DNA of 64,000 nucleotides from Mytilus edulis (Eukaryota > Mollusca > Bivalvia > Mytilida > Mytilidae): assembly GCF_963676685.1 (NCBI RefSeq), contig NC_092355.1, positions 80,133,176 through 80,197,175 of the forward strand, written 5' to 3'. The number at the start of each line of letters is the position of its first letter. Position 1 is the first letter of the stretch. The position numbers and the translations under genes are program-made. Below the pieces are notes generated by a model. The model saw nothing but the letters and a program-made list of their open reading frames with translations. It was not told the origin of the DNA and made no database searches. This document shows positions 33,695-45,756 of this stretch, piece after piece.

Positions 33695-34985
33695 AAGCTG
33701 CCTTTGTAAGACAGATATCTTTGTTGGTCAGATATCTTTGTTATAGAGATGTTATTGTTGGACAGACTAGATATTTTTGTAAGACCGACGTCTTAGGTAG
33801 AAAAAGAATTTTGTTGAACAGATGTCGTCTTTGTTGGACCTACCAAATTGAACAGATGTCTTTGTTGGTCATATTAGATATTTGTCTGTTTTGGTAAGAA
33901 TATTTTGGTGGACATTTCTTTGTTGGACAGATGTCTTTGTTGGGCAGATGTCTCAGTTTTTGTTAGTCAGATGTATTTGTTGGACAGATGTCTTTGTTGG
34001 ACAGATGTCTCTGGTGGACAGATGTCTTTGTTAGAAAGATTCTTTTGTTGGTCAAATGTCTTTGTTAGAAAGATTCTCTTGTTAGTCCGATGTATTTGTT
34101 GGAAAGATTCTTTTGTTGGTCAGATGCTTTTGTTCATATTGTTAGAAAGATTCTCTTGTTAGACAAATCTTTGCTAGACAGGCTATATTTCTTTATAAGA
34201 CAGATGTCTCAGTTTTTGTTAGTCAGATGTATTTGTTGGACAGATGTCTTTGTTGGACATGTGTCTTTGTTGGGCAGATGTCTTTGTTGAACAGATGTCT
34301 TTGTTGGGCAGATGTCTTTGTTGGAAAGATGTCTTTGTTGGAAAGATCTCTTTGTTGGACAGATGTCTTTGTTGGACAGATGTCTTTGTTGGTCAGATGT
34401 CTTTGTTGGTCAGATGTCTTTGTTGGCCAGATGTCTTTGTCGGACAGATGTCTTTGTTGGACAGATTATTTTGATGATCAGATGTCTTTGTTGGACAGAT
34501 GTCTCTGGTGGACAGATGTCTTTATAAGTCAAATGTCTTTGTTGGAAAGATTCTTTTGTTGGTCAGAGGTATTTGTTGAAAAAGATTCTTTTGTTGGTCA
34601 GATGTCACTGGTGATAAAATGTCTTTGTTGGACAGATGTCTTTGTTGGTCAGATGTCTTTGTTGGACACATCTTTGTTGCATGGACAGACTATATTATTT
34701 TGTTGTACGTGTCTTTGTTGGACATATGATTGTTGCATGGACAGACTATATTTTTTTGTTGTACGTGTCTTTGTTGGACATGTCTTTGTTGGACAGACTA
34801 TATTATTTTGTTGTACGTGTCTGTGTTGTACATGTCTTTGTTGGACAGCTATCTTTGTTGAACATATGCCTTTATGAAGCAGAAGATTTTTTTGGACAGA
34901 AGTAATTTTTTGACAGATATTTTTGTTTGACAGATGTTATTTGTTGACTTATGTTTTTGTTTGACAGATATCTTTCTTGGACAGA
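33695..34985. repeat. 17-bp irregular minisatellite, roughly 65-75 units
   Basis: Core gatgtctttgttggaca with frequent variants (gaaagattcttttgttggt, tgttgtacgtgtctttg). A 17-bp period shifts frame each unit, giving Cys/Trp/Asp-rich artefact frames in all three frames. Confidence 0.9.
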
Positions 34986-35154
34986 TAAAATGCCTTTTCA
35001 TTGAACGTTGTTTGGGTGCTTTTCGTTGGCGTATTCTCTTTGCTTATAAAAGTATAGTCATTTTTGCAACGAAGCGCATTTAAAAAGGCTAAAATCTGAT
35101 GTGTTTTTCAACGGATTTTTATAGTTCGTTCTTATATTGTACTGTTACACCACT

Positions 35155-35512
35155 CTCCCAGGTTAGGAGGAGGGTCGGGATCCTGCTTACATGTTAAACC
35201 CCGCGACCTTCTGCATGTACATGTATGTGCCTGTCCCATGTCAGGAGCCTGTAATTCAGTGTTCGTCGTTTGTTGCTGTCTTACATATTTGTTTTTCGTT
35301 CATTTATTTGTACATTAATTAGGCCGTTAGTTTTCTCGTTTGAATTGTTTTACATTTGTTATTTCGGGGCCTTTTATGGCTGACTATGCGGTATGAGCTT
35401 TGCTCATTGTTGAAGGCCGTACGGTGACCTAAAGCTTTTATTATCTGCGTCATTTGGTCTCTTGCGAAGAGTTGTCTCATTGGCAATCATACCACATTTT
35501 CTTTTTTATAAG
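35155..35512 (+). repeat. Family A repeat (plus), long copy
   Basis: Longer 5' part than most copies: caggttaggaggagggtcgg, atgttaaaccccgcgacctt, tgtcccatgtcaggagcctg, ending ggcaatcataccacattttc. Confidence 0.85.
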
Positions 35513-35714
35513 ATATTGACATTATCTTCTAATTTTTGTGATACTAACAAATATCGTCTAAAGAGCTGTTAGTTTTAAAATAATTTAATTGAATCCGATT
35601 TTGAGACTGTACGGCATAGAGATTGAAATATTGTTAAGTTTCCCGTTTTCTGTTGATTGATTGATTGATTGATTTCTTATAACGTCCATTGACAAACACT
35701 GGGTCTGTGACCAG

Positions 35715-36284
35715 GGATGATTGCTAAATACTGTACGTTGCTCGCTAACAAGATAAATGTTAGACACTGTACGTTGCCCACTAACAGGAGGAATGATAAA
35801 CACTGTACTATGCACACTAACAGGAGGATTGCTAAACACTTTACTTAGCCCACTAACAGGAGGATTGCTGAACACTGTACGTTGTTCACTAAAAGGAGGA
35901 TTGATAAACACTGTACAAAGCCCACTAACAGGAGGATTGATAAACACTGTACTATGCCCACTAACAGGAGGATTGCTAAACACTGTACTATGCCCACTAA
36001 CAGGAGGATTGTTAAACACTGCACTATGCCCACTAACAGGAGGATTGATAAACACTGTACTATGCCCACTAACAGGAGGATTGCTAGACAATGTATGTTG
36101 CCCACTAACAGGAAGATTGCTAGACAATGTATGTTGCCCACTAACAGGAAGATTGCTAGACACTGTATGTTGCCAACTAACAGGAGGATTCCTAGACACC
36201 GCATGTTGCCCACTAACGTGAGGATTGCTAAACACCGTATGTTGCTCACTAACAGGAGGATTGCTAAACTCTGTACGTTGCCCA
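35715..36284. repeat. 36-bp minisatellite, about 16 copies
   Basis: Unit cactgtactatgcccactaa, caggaggattgctaaa. 36 bp is 12 codons and the unit has no stop in several frames on both strands, so frames of 144-216 codons run through it in both directions. Artefacts of the period. Confidence 0.93.
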
Positions 36285-36797
36285 CTAGATGTCTATTGGT
36301 TATTTGTGTTGTTTGATCGTTGTCTCTTTGACGTATATCCCACACCTCATTTTACTCGTACGGTGTGTGTTGTCCAATAGATGTCTATTGGTTAATTGTG
36401 TTGTTGGATTGTTGTTTCATTGACAAATATCCCACACCTCATTTTATTCGTACGTTGTGTGTTGTCCACTAGATATATATTGGTTATTTGTGTTGTTGGA
36501 TCGTTGTCTCATTGACGTATATCCCACATCTCCTTTTACTCGTACGTTGTGTGTTGTCCACTAGATGTCTATTGGTTAATTGTGTTGTTGGATTGTTGTT
36601 TCATTGACAAATATCCCACACCTCATTTTATTCGTACGTTGTGTGTTGTCCACTGGATGTCTATTGGTTATTTGTGTTGTTGGATTGTTGTCTCATTGAC
36701 GTATATCTCACACTTCCTTTTAGTCGTACGTTGTTTGTTGTCCACTAGATGTCTATTGGTTATTTGTGTTGTTGGATTGTTGTCTCATTGACGTTTA
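36285..36797. repeat. 92-bp tandem repeat, 5.6 copies
   Basis: ctagatgtctattggtta recurs at 36285, 36377, 36469, 36561, 36653 and 36745. It abuts the 36-bp array with no gap. Units alternate between gttgtctcattgacgtat and gttgtttcattgacaaat forms. Confidence 0.92.
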
Positions 36798-37494
36798 TGA
36801 GTCTTGGATATTTTAATATTCATTTTAATACCGTTTCAATAAAAGATTGTTTGTGCCACAAAAAAGTATTTATGCAAGAAAACTAACTCGAATTCTTACT
36901 TAAATTCATTGGACATTGCTGTTTTAAAAATGGAAGCAGTATTACAGGTTTTTTTTTAAAGTTCTGGACGCGCAATTAAAATTTATTGAACATGTTGAAG
37001 GACGAACTCAAATTAAATACCTCAAATCATAACTCGAAGTTTAACTTTCAACTTGAAATGCGACTCTAACTCGGAGCTTAAATCGAAGTGTAAAAAACGA
37101 AACTTGAACTTATTAATAAACTCGAACTTTAGCTCGATATCTATCTTGAACGCGAAGCATAACTCCAATTTTAACTCAAACTGCAACTCGAACGTTAAGA
37201 TCCGCTTGTGTGAGGTTCCGTGTACGTTGTTTTGGCAGAAATGTAGAGACCCCTGTTATTTCATAGTACGTAGGACCTCTCTTCCCCGTGTATCCAAATT
37301 TTCCTTGTACAATGGGTGTTGTAAAATTTTAAACTATCGTCGAAGAAGTGACTGTATGTTAAAATTGCCTCCACACTTCAACTCAACTTTATCAAGCTGC
37401 AGACCAAATATGCGATCATTCCCTTTCCATAGAATAGAAGCTAAGAAAAGTTTGACGACATATTATCTTTTACAATGTGTGTTGTAAACTTTCA

Positions 37495-37529
<35 letters not shown>

Positions 37530-38414
37530 CGGTTGTGACGTCATTTATGACCTACGGTATGATTGACATTGGAGATACGTTCTGTAATAATTGTTGTAAG
37601 GGAGCTACCATTTTATTTCTAAGGGGGATGAGAGGAAGGCTAAGATGTAAAATTTTGTCCTGCATTTTTTTAAGTGTAATCTCTGTCCTGTCTTTTTATT
37701 TTTCACTCTATTCGGTCCCCTACCCCACCCCCACCCCCACCCCGACCCTTTTTTTACTGAAATTTTTCCACAGTCACCATTTTTTTGCACGTGAACCAAA
37801 GACGACTGAAATCCCTATAAGACTAAGTTTTAAACGAATAAATATGTGCATCTTACAAACAAGTTTAAGAGCTAAGATGCAAAACGGTAAATGATATTTT
37901 TGGAAATATGTTAATAATTTTTAGTTATGATTTATCAATTAGTTGTTGCTTAAAACGTCCAGTGGCAAATATTTAATACATATTCAGAACGAGAAACCAT
38001 CAGTCCCAAATAGGTTGGCTGGTCGGAATGAAGGACGGGAAACTTGAACCCCTTACGAATTTGTTTCAAGTGTTATTTCAAGTGCAGAGGGCCAACCTAC
38101 TTTCTCTACACGAAGCATCGATTCTGACCGGATGTGGCAGGGTATTTATACATCCCTGCCCTGTCAAACGGACACCTCCCTTCATTAAGGGTTAAAGTTT
38201 CTGCCGGAACGGGAGAAGTCCAGGTGACCATATTTCCATGACCCAGTCAACATTGTCAACCCTTGAGATGTTTTTAGTTATGACTCAGCATCATGTGCAA
38301 TAAATTGTCAAAATGCATGATTTTCATCGGTTACCGCAGACCCCCCTTTTTGAAATTAATAGCCTTGGATCGATTACCATGATTACTAAAATCAGAGACA
38401 GATCATATACACAT
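36798..38414. other. Unannotated region with simple-sequence tracts
   Basis: Contains a degenerate aactcgaa/aacttgaa hexamer-like tract (37035-37200), a TA microsatellite (37498-37526) and a C-rich tract (37718-37744). A short direct duplication (tgtaaaattttaaactat / tgtaaactttcaaactat) lies about 163 bp apart near 37,320 and 37,483. The frame at 37053-37487 is driven by the hexamer tract. No gene called. Confidence 0.5.
37498..37526. repeat. (TA)n microsatellite
   Basis: About 14 uninterrupted TA units. Confidence 0.95.
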
Positions 38415-38590
38415 GCATGTAAAATTAAAATTGAGAATGGAAATGGGGAATGTGTCAAAGAGACAACAACCCGACCATAGAACAGACACTAGCAGAAGGT
38501 CACCAACAGCTCTTCAATGCAGCGAGAAATTCCCGCACCCGGAGGCGTCCTTCAGCTGGCCCCTAAACAAATATATATATATACTAGTTC
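38415..38590 (-). repeat. Family B repeat (minus), short copy
   Basis: Contains attgagaatggaaatgggga, gtgtcaaagagacaacaacc and ttcagctggcccctaaacaa, then breaks at a TA tract. Confidence 0.8.
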
Positions 38591-39059
38591 AGTGATAATG
38601 AAATATGTCTCTGCTAAAATATACAATCTCCCGTTCTTTTATGAATGAAATATTGTAATATTATCTGGTGTATGTTCAATTATAATCACTTAACGGCATT
38701 TTTAATTGGTTCAAATAAATATATATTTGTATATTGTATTGTATTGAATGGTATTGTATTACATTCTAGATACCCGTATGTAAAAATGTCTTTGCGACAG
38801 TCGTTATGTATGTGTGTTTACATATAAAACGAAAGTGGAAATTCATTTTAACCAAGTGGACAATTGTTTTTTAAAGGTAATTTAAGTTATTTCTGATAAT
38901 AATTCAAGTAGCTTATAATCTGTATTTGTGTGTTACACGATTTAATCTTTTTTTAGAAAATATCATAGGCTCTGATTGTACTGATTAATGAAAATGGGGC
39001 GTACCAAGGAGGCACCTTATGGCCGAACATTGGGGTTTATGTGCATTTCTCAGGCTTAT

Positions 39060-39345
39060 AACTGTCGGGTCCCCTGTTTTTTTTATGTGCCCTCTGGCCC
39101 CCCTCCATTTTTGAAATTCCTGGATCCGCCACTGGTGAAAGGTATCATATGTTACACATATTATAGGCCTTACCTTTGGGGACCTCATTCGGAAATTATA
39201 AAAAATACGATCAATGCATTTGAATGGGGACATATAGTTGGAAACCCCCCCCCCCCAATTGTCCCCCTTTGTCCTGGGTTGGGACCCCCCTTTTTTAAAA
39301 TGACTGGTCCGCCCCTGTTTAAATCTGGTCGTTTGGGAATACTTC
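39060..39345. repeat. C/G-rich dispersed fragment (ggatccgcc type)
   Basis: Contains tgaaattcctggatccgcc, a run of 11 C near 39246, and gacccccctttttt. Similar strings occur at 48,718-48,845 and at the start of the window. Confidence 0.45.
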
Positions 39346-39680
39346 CTTGTACTGGCCCCATATCTGTTTCCTTGGTATACAAAAATAAATATGTAATAGT
39401 ATCAAAGACTATTGCCAAGACTAATTTGCCGGTAGGACGACGTTTCAATTAATTATTTTACTAACTTAAAGTTTATATTTAACTCAATTAATAGTAAACC
39501 AAATAGAAAAGATGGACTAATCTTAATACAATCTTTTGGTGTAAATTGCCGTGACATATTTATTCGTTTAAAGAAAGTTATTTATAAACTAGTCTAACAG
39601 GTTTTTCAATCGTCTTTGGTTACCGTCCCGTAAAATGATTTAATAGCTATATATTAAAGTATTCTTTCATAGGAAGCTAA

Positions 39681-39909
39681 GGGACGACATCAAAAGATCG
39701 ATGTAGGATAAAAAACTTAAATCGAATAGTTTGGGGGTGGGGGGGGGTCAACATTGCTGCAAGTTTTGTTAATCTAAAATCGATTTTACATGTATCCATA
39801 TAGGTAAATCAATTTTTCCCAAATTAAGTTAAGAAGGGGGTAGGGGGGTCAGCGAAAAAACTATGTGAATTAAGTTTTTTATCCTACATTTAACTTTTGA
39901 TGTCGTCCC
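39681..39909. mobile_element. 229-bp MITE with TAA target duplication (PIF/Harbinger-like)
   Basis: Ends gggacgacatcaaaagat and its complement, inverted for about 40 bp including taggataaaaaacttaa, flanked by TAA at 39678-39680 and 39910-39912. GGG ends plus a TWA-type 3-bp duplication fit PIF/Harbinger. The centre holds two G-rich runs (about 39733-39748 and 39836-39848). Confidence 0.75.
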
Positions 39910-39912
39910 TAA

Positions 39913-41704
39913 CAAAGATAAAGCTATTTAAAGGTCCATCTAACAAAGAAGTAAGTATAACGTCCTTATTGGTTGTACACGCACAGGTATCATTGACTAT
40001 AACATTTATAAAACTGATCCAGTCAGGTGAACTAGACACAGATTATTGATTTATTTCCTTTGCATGTAACCATGGTAACCCTAAACATCATATAAATCGT
40101 GAGTAGCATGATATTTTTTTTTCGATCAAAAGGGGAGATTGTACGCTCTAGACGTCTCCTCGGGCCTGGGTCCGCCACTGCAATGGCCTGACTAGCCTCT
40201 TCTAATAGTGAGGCAATATATATATATATTCGCCGAGCGAAGCGAGTCGAAAAAATTTTGGCGAGGGGTCTGGGGGCCGATCAAGGCCCCCAGAAGCTCT
40301 GAGGAAAATAACGCAAAATTGTGCATTCTGAGCGTTTCCCGGACTCTTTCTGAAATTGAAACGTAATTAATTTTTAGCTATTTTTTCTCCGCAAAATTCT
40401 GGTCTCAAAGCAAAAACATAGATTCATTACAATTTAAGACTTTTACGTTTTATGGACAACATTAAAAGACCGATATGAAGGATAAAGCAAAAATCTTAAT
40501 TCTCATAATCATTAATACCGGATCTGTCTGTCTGTTATCATCTTGTATTGTGCTTAGACTTTGGTGTTTTTTTATGACTAGATTTAAATTTAGTGACAGT
40601 GCAGTATTATACTTTAAGTACTAGTACTGCTTAAGTCTACACTAGGGACCAACTCGATATTAATGATTCTTTTATTGTTGAAGAACGCTCCAGCAACTTT
40701 GACCATAATCGATTGATCATTAGTATTTTTTCTATGCATTGACTTTGTGATTAGGTTTCGTGCACATTTACTCCATATTCCTTTATTTTCTGTTAAAGGG
40801 TCTGGACATGACTTAATGCAAGTTTAACCCTTCATATTGCAATACATTACTGTTTTTTGTCTTCAAATTATTTGATATCGGGAAATTGGTGACCTTACTT
40901 TAATTTAAACCTTGTCAGCTATCTAGTTTTATCTACAACTGAAAAGCAAGTTTTGTATTCTTTGATATCAAGTTCAATTCTCCATTCAGAAACGACCATT
41001 TTTTCTGTGTCTTGTAGCATCGTCTATTCCTTAAAATATCCTCTCTCCACTCTCTGGACATCGGTGGGCATATGCCGCTGAACATTGTAAAACCACACGT
41101 TTACAAATGAAAATCAACACCAAGACTAGTTATAAAGTAGGACCTTAAATGAACAAAAGACAAACCCGGGACACAGAAGTACAAACAATACACAATCAAC
41201 TTTGAAAACTAAAAGTAAAATAGAAACATGGATCACAAAAAACATGCAGGGGCGACACAAGAGAGTGAAGAGAATTGCTTCTTGCTAGACACTTTCCGTG
41301 AGAACAATTTGATATTAAGACAATCTTTTGTTTCATTTTTTTTTTTTTTTAATTTCTAACATGAGGCATTTACCTCATTTGCCTCAATATAGTTACGGCC
41401 CTGACTGCAACCTTTTCTTCTTCCAGGTAAGGAACCGGATTCAAAACTGAATTTGATTGGTTCCGCGAAAAAAAAACTCATCTGACTTAAGATTTTCCGG
41501 AGAAACAATTCCTGAAACGAGTTGTATATTATACGCACCCGTTTCGCGCCCCGACAAAAATATGTTTCCTGTGAAAGAAAGGGTAAAACTGTTAAACATA
41601 CGCTTTTGGTAAAACCTACTCAAAGATATACCAAGGTATTGTGAGAACACAGAGATTCAATTAAGATATAAGACGGACGTACATTTTGATAAAGTTGATC
41701 CCAT
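39913..41704. other. Unannotated; one perfect palindromic motif near 40270
   Basis: Contains gcgaagcgagt and a hairpin-forming gggggccgatcaaggccccc at about 40271-40290 of a kind common in dispersed repeats. No gene called. Confidence 0.4.
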
Positions 41705-41890
41705 GTTGAGGGGGGGGTATCAATATCCCATATGATGCATATATATCCCATTATAAGTTTTTATCTCAATATCCCGTATCCCTATAATGTTTACCCCTAT
41801 TATCCCAATAATTATTTTTTACAAATATCCCATATCCCTAAAACTATTTTGAAATATCCCAAAAAATCATTATAAATTCATTCCCAAGCC
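41705..41890. repeat. Degenerate aatatccc / gtatccc tract
   Basis: Irregular copies of aatatcccatatccc separated by AT-rich sequence. A similar tract lies at 48,340-48,460. Confidence 0.6.
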
Positions 41891-41898
41891 CATTTTTA

Positions 41899-43716
41899 GC
41901 TCACCTGGCCCGAAGGGCCAAGTGAGCTTTTCTCATCACTTGGCGTCCGTCGTCCGTCGTCGTCCGTCGTCCGTCGTCCGTCGTCCGTCGTCCGTCGTCG
42001 TCGTTAACTTTTACAAAAATCTTCTCCTCTGAAACTACTGGGCCAAATTTAACCAAACTTGGCCACAATCATCATTGGGGTATCTAGTTTAAAAAATGTG
42101 TTCGGTTACCCGGCCAACCAACCAAGATGGCCGCCATGGCTAAAAATAGAACATAGGGGTCAAATGCAGTTTTTGGCTTATAACTCTGAAACCGAAGCAT
42201 TTAGAGCAAATCTGACTTGGGGTTAAATTGTTAATTAAGTCAAGATCTATCTGCCCTAAAATTTTCAGACGAATCGGACAACCGGTTGTTGGGTTGCTGC
42301 CCCTGAATTGGCAATTTTAAGGAAATTTTGCCGTTATATGGTTATTATCTTGAATATTATTATAGATAGAGATAAACTGTAAACAGCAATAATGTTCAGC
42401 AAAGTAAGATCTACAAATAAGTCAACATGACTGAAATGGTCAGTTGACCCATATAGGAGTTATTGCCCTTTATAGTCAATTTTTAACCATTTTTCGTAAA
42501 TCTTAGTAATCTTTTACAAAAATTTTCTCCTCTGAAACCACTGGGCCAAATTTATCCAAACTTGGCCACAATTATCTTTTGGGTATCTAGTTTAAAAAAT
42601 GTGTCCAGGGACCCGGCCAACCAACCAAGATGGCCGCCATGGCTAAAAATAGAACATAGGGGTAAAATGCAGTTTTTGGCTTATAACTTAAAAACCAAAG
42701 CATTAAGAGCAAATCTGACTATTAGAAAATTGTTTATCAGGTCAAGATCTATCTACCCTGAAATTTTCAGATGAATCTGACAACCTGTTGTTGGGTTGCT
42801 GCCCCTGAATTGGTAATTTTAAGGAAATTTTACTGTTTTTGGTTATTATCTTGAAAATTATTAAAGATAGAAATAAACTGTAAACAGCAATAATGTTCAG
42901 CAAAGTAAGATTTACAAATAAGTCAACATGACCGAAATGGTCAGTTGACCCATATAGGAGTTATTGTCCTTTATAGTCAATTTTTAACCATTTTTCGTAA
43001 ATCTTAGTAATCTTTTACAAAAATCTTCTCCTCTGAAACTACTGGGCCAAATTAATCCAAACTTATCCACAATCATCTTTTGGGTATCTAGTTTAAAAAA
43101 TATGTCCGATGACCCGGCCATCCAACCAAGATGGCCGCCATGGCTAAAAATAGAAGATAGGGGTAAAATGCAGTTTTTGGCTTATAACTCAAAAACCAAA
43201 GCCTTTAGAGCAAATCTGACAGGGGGATAAATTGTTTATCAGGTCAAGATCTATCTGCCCTGAAATTTTCAGATAAATCGGACAACATGTTGTTGGGTTC
43301 CTGCCCCTGAATTGGTAATTTTAAGGAAATTTTACTGTTTTTGGTTATTATCTTGAAAATTATTATAGATAGAAATAAACTGTAAACAGCAATAATGTTC
43401 AGCAAAGTAAGATTTACAAATAAGTCAACATGACCGAAATGGTCAATTGACCCCCTAAGGAGTTATTGTCCTTTATAGTCAATTTTCAACAATTTTTATA
43501 AAATTTGTAAATTTTTACTAACATTTTCCACTGAAACTACTGGGCCAACTTCATTATAGATAGAGATAATTGTAAGCTGCAAGGATGTTCAGTAAAGTAA
43601 GATGTACAAACACATCACCATCACCAAAATACAATTTTGTCATGAATCCATCTGCTTCCTTTGTTTAATAGTCACATAGACCGAGGTGAGCGACACAGGC
43701 TCTTTAGAGCCTCTAG
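41899..43716 (+). repeat. Family C hairpin-headed repeat, three-module copy
   Basis: The head hairpin at 41899-41927 (tcacctggcccgaagggcca at its core) is followed by cgtccgtc repeats to about 42003, then three modules of about 503 bp starting near 42003, 42511 and 43013 (cttctcctctgaaactactg; ccaagatggccgccatggct; acagcaataatgttcagcaa). A partial fourth follows. The tail has a 16-bp palindrome (aggctctttagagcct, 43697-43712) followed by CTAG. The frame at 42562-42774 is part of it. Confidence 0.9.
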
Positions 43717-43784
43717 TTTTCCTCATCATTGCTCATCATCTGACATCACAAAGTCAACAATTTTGACTCTGGGAAAACAAACAG

Positions 43785-44025
43785 ATAAGATAAGATAAGA
43801 AATTTTATTTCAAATCGGGTTACATTAAATACAAACATAAGCTCTGTAGAGCTTTTTGCCGACAAACTGTGTTAAAGGAAATTTAGTGCATACTTCTAGT
43901 GTTAAATATGAATATACAATGTATGTGTCCAAAAGAAGAAGTGTTCCATCTTAGAGCCTTGTATAACAATCTCTTTTATGTGATGTTAAACGATAAATTT
44001 AGTGTAAGGGGTCTAATTTCAGACT
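43785..44025 (-). repeat. LINE 3'-end fragment (minus)
   Basis: On the minus strand it ends with gaaataaaatttcttatctt and further ttatc units, the simple-repeat tail usual for CR1/L2-like LINE 3' ends. It sits between two family C copies. Confidence 0.45.
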
Positions 44026-44031
44026 TTTTTA

Positions 44032-45321
44032 GCTCACCTGGCCCGAAGGGCCAAGTGAGCTTTTCCCATCACTTTGCGTCTGGCGTCCGTCGTCGTCGTC
44101 CGTCGTCGTTAACTTTTACAAAATCTTCTCCTCTGAAACTACTGGGCCAAATTAAACCAAACTTGGCCACAATCGTCATTCGGGTATCTAGTTTAAAAAA
44201 TGTGTGGGGTGACCCAGCCAAACAACCAAGATGGCCGCCATGGCTAAAAATAGAACATAGGGGTAAAATGCAGTTTTTGGCTTATAACTCAAAAACCAAA
44301 GCATTTAGAGCAAATCTGACATCGGGTTAAATTGTTTATCAGGTCAAGATCAATCTGCCCTGCAATTTTCAGATGAATCGGACAACCCGTTGTTGGATTG
44401 CTGCCCCTGAATTGGTAATTTTAAGGAAATTTTGCTGTTTTTGGTTCTTATCTTGAATATTATTATAGATACAGATAAACTGTAAACAGCAATAATGTTC
44501 AGCAAAGTAAGATTTACAAATAAGTCAACATGACTGAAATGGTCAGTTGACCCCTTTAGGAGTTATTGCCCTTTATAGTCAATTTTTAACCATTTTTCGT
44601 AAATCTTAGTAATCTATTACAAAAATCTTCTCCTCTGAAACCACTGGGCCAAATTAAACCAAACTTGGCCACAATCATCATTGGGATATCTAGTTAAAAT
44701 AATGTGTGGCATGACCTCGGTCAACCAACCAAGATGGCCGCCACGGCTAAAATAGAACATAGGGGTAAAATTCAGTTTTTGGCTTATAACTCAAAAACCA
44801 AAGCATTTAGAGCAAATCTGACTGAAGTAAAATTGATTATCAGGTCAAGATCTATCTGTCCTGAAATTTTCAGATGAATGGGACGACATGTTGTTGGGTT
44901 GCTGCCCCTGAATTGGTAATTTTAAGGAAATTTTGCTGTTTTTGGTTATTATCTTGAGTATTATTATAGATAAAGATAAACTGTAAACAGCAATAATGTT
45001 CAGCAAAGTAAGATTTACAAATAAGTCAACATGACTGAAATGGTCAGTTGACCCCTTTAGGAGTTATTGCCCTTTATAGTCAATTTTGAACCATTTTTCA
45101 TAAATCTTAGTTATCTTTTACAAAAATCTTCTCCTCTGAAACTCCTGGGCCAAGTTCATTATAAATAGAGATAATTGTAAGCAGCAAGAATGTTCAGTAA
45201 AGTAAGATTTACAAACACATCACCATCACCAAAACACAATTTTGTCATGAATCCATCTGCGTCCTTTGTTTAATATTCACATAGACCAAGGTGAGCGACA
45301 CAGGCTCTTTAGAGCCTCTAG
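44032..45321 (+). repeat. Family C hairpin-headed repeat, two-module copy
   Basis: Head hairpin 44032-44060, short cgtc tract, modules from about 44112 and 44614 and a truncated third at 45114, tail palindrome 45302-45317 then CTAG. Same orientation as the copy 300 bp upstream; the copies differ mainly in module number. The frame at 43899-44330 enters it from outside. Confidence 0.9.
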
Positions 45322-45465
45322 TTTTTAATTGTTCAAACCGTGATGCATATGACTGTAAAATATAATTTTGATAGCATTCTTCTTTCATTGATAAGAAACT
45401 TCATCCTACACGTTAACCTACAAATGTACATGTATGTTGGAAAGAACAGAAGGACGCAACCCTGT

Positions 45466-45560
45466 CTCTTGTCCAAGATTGCTCTGACATCCAACTGCTG
45501 TTTTGCCAGACAAGCTGAGACTGTGGGATGTCAGAGCACGTCCATATCAAAAAGTGGGTA
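45466..45560 (+). repeat. Left arm of about 90-bp inverted repeat (partner 46815-46905)
   Basis: gctgttttgccagacaagct is shared exactly with the complement of the right arm; the remainder is about 80 percent alike by eye. Encloses the family D copy. Confidence 0.65.
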
Positions 45561-45756
45561 TTTAGCATGCAAGTTCAATATAAACTCAAAATTTAACACA
45601 AGAAAGCTTTCTGCTAATGTACCTACATTACACTTAACTGTTGCAATATTATTACAGCAGGCAAAATTTGCACAGCCCTTGTTTTGCAAAGAAATAACAC
45701 AACATTTGACTCTGTGATCTTGAACTTTATGAATTACATAGATCCCAATATTTTTT

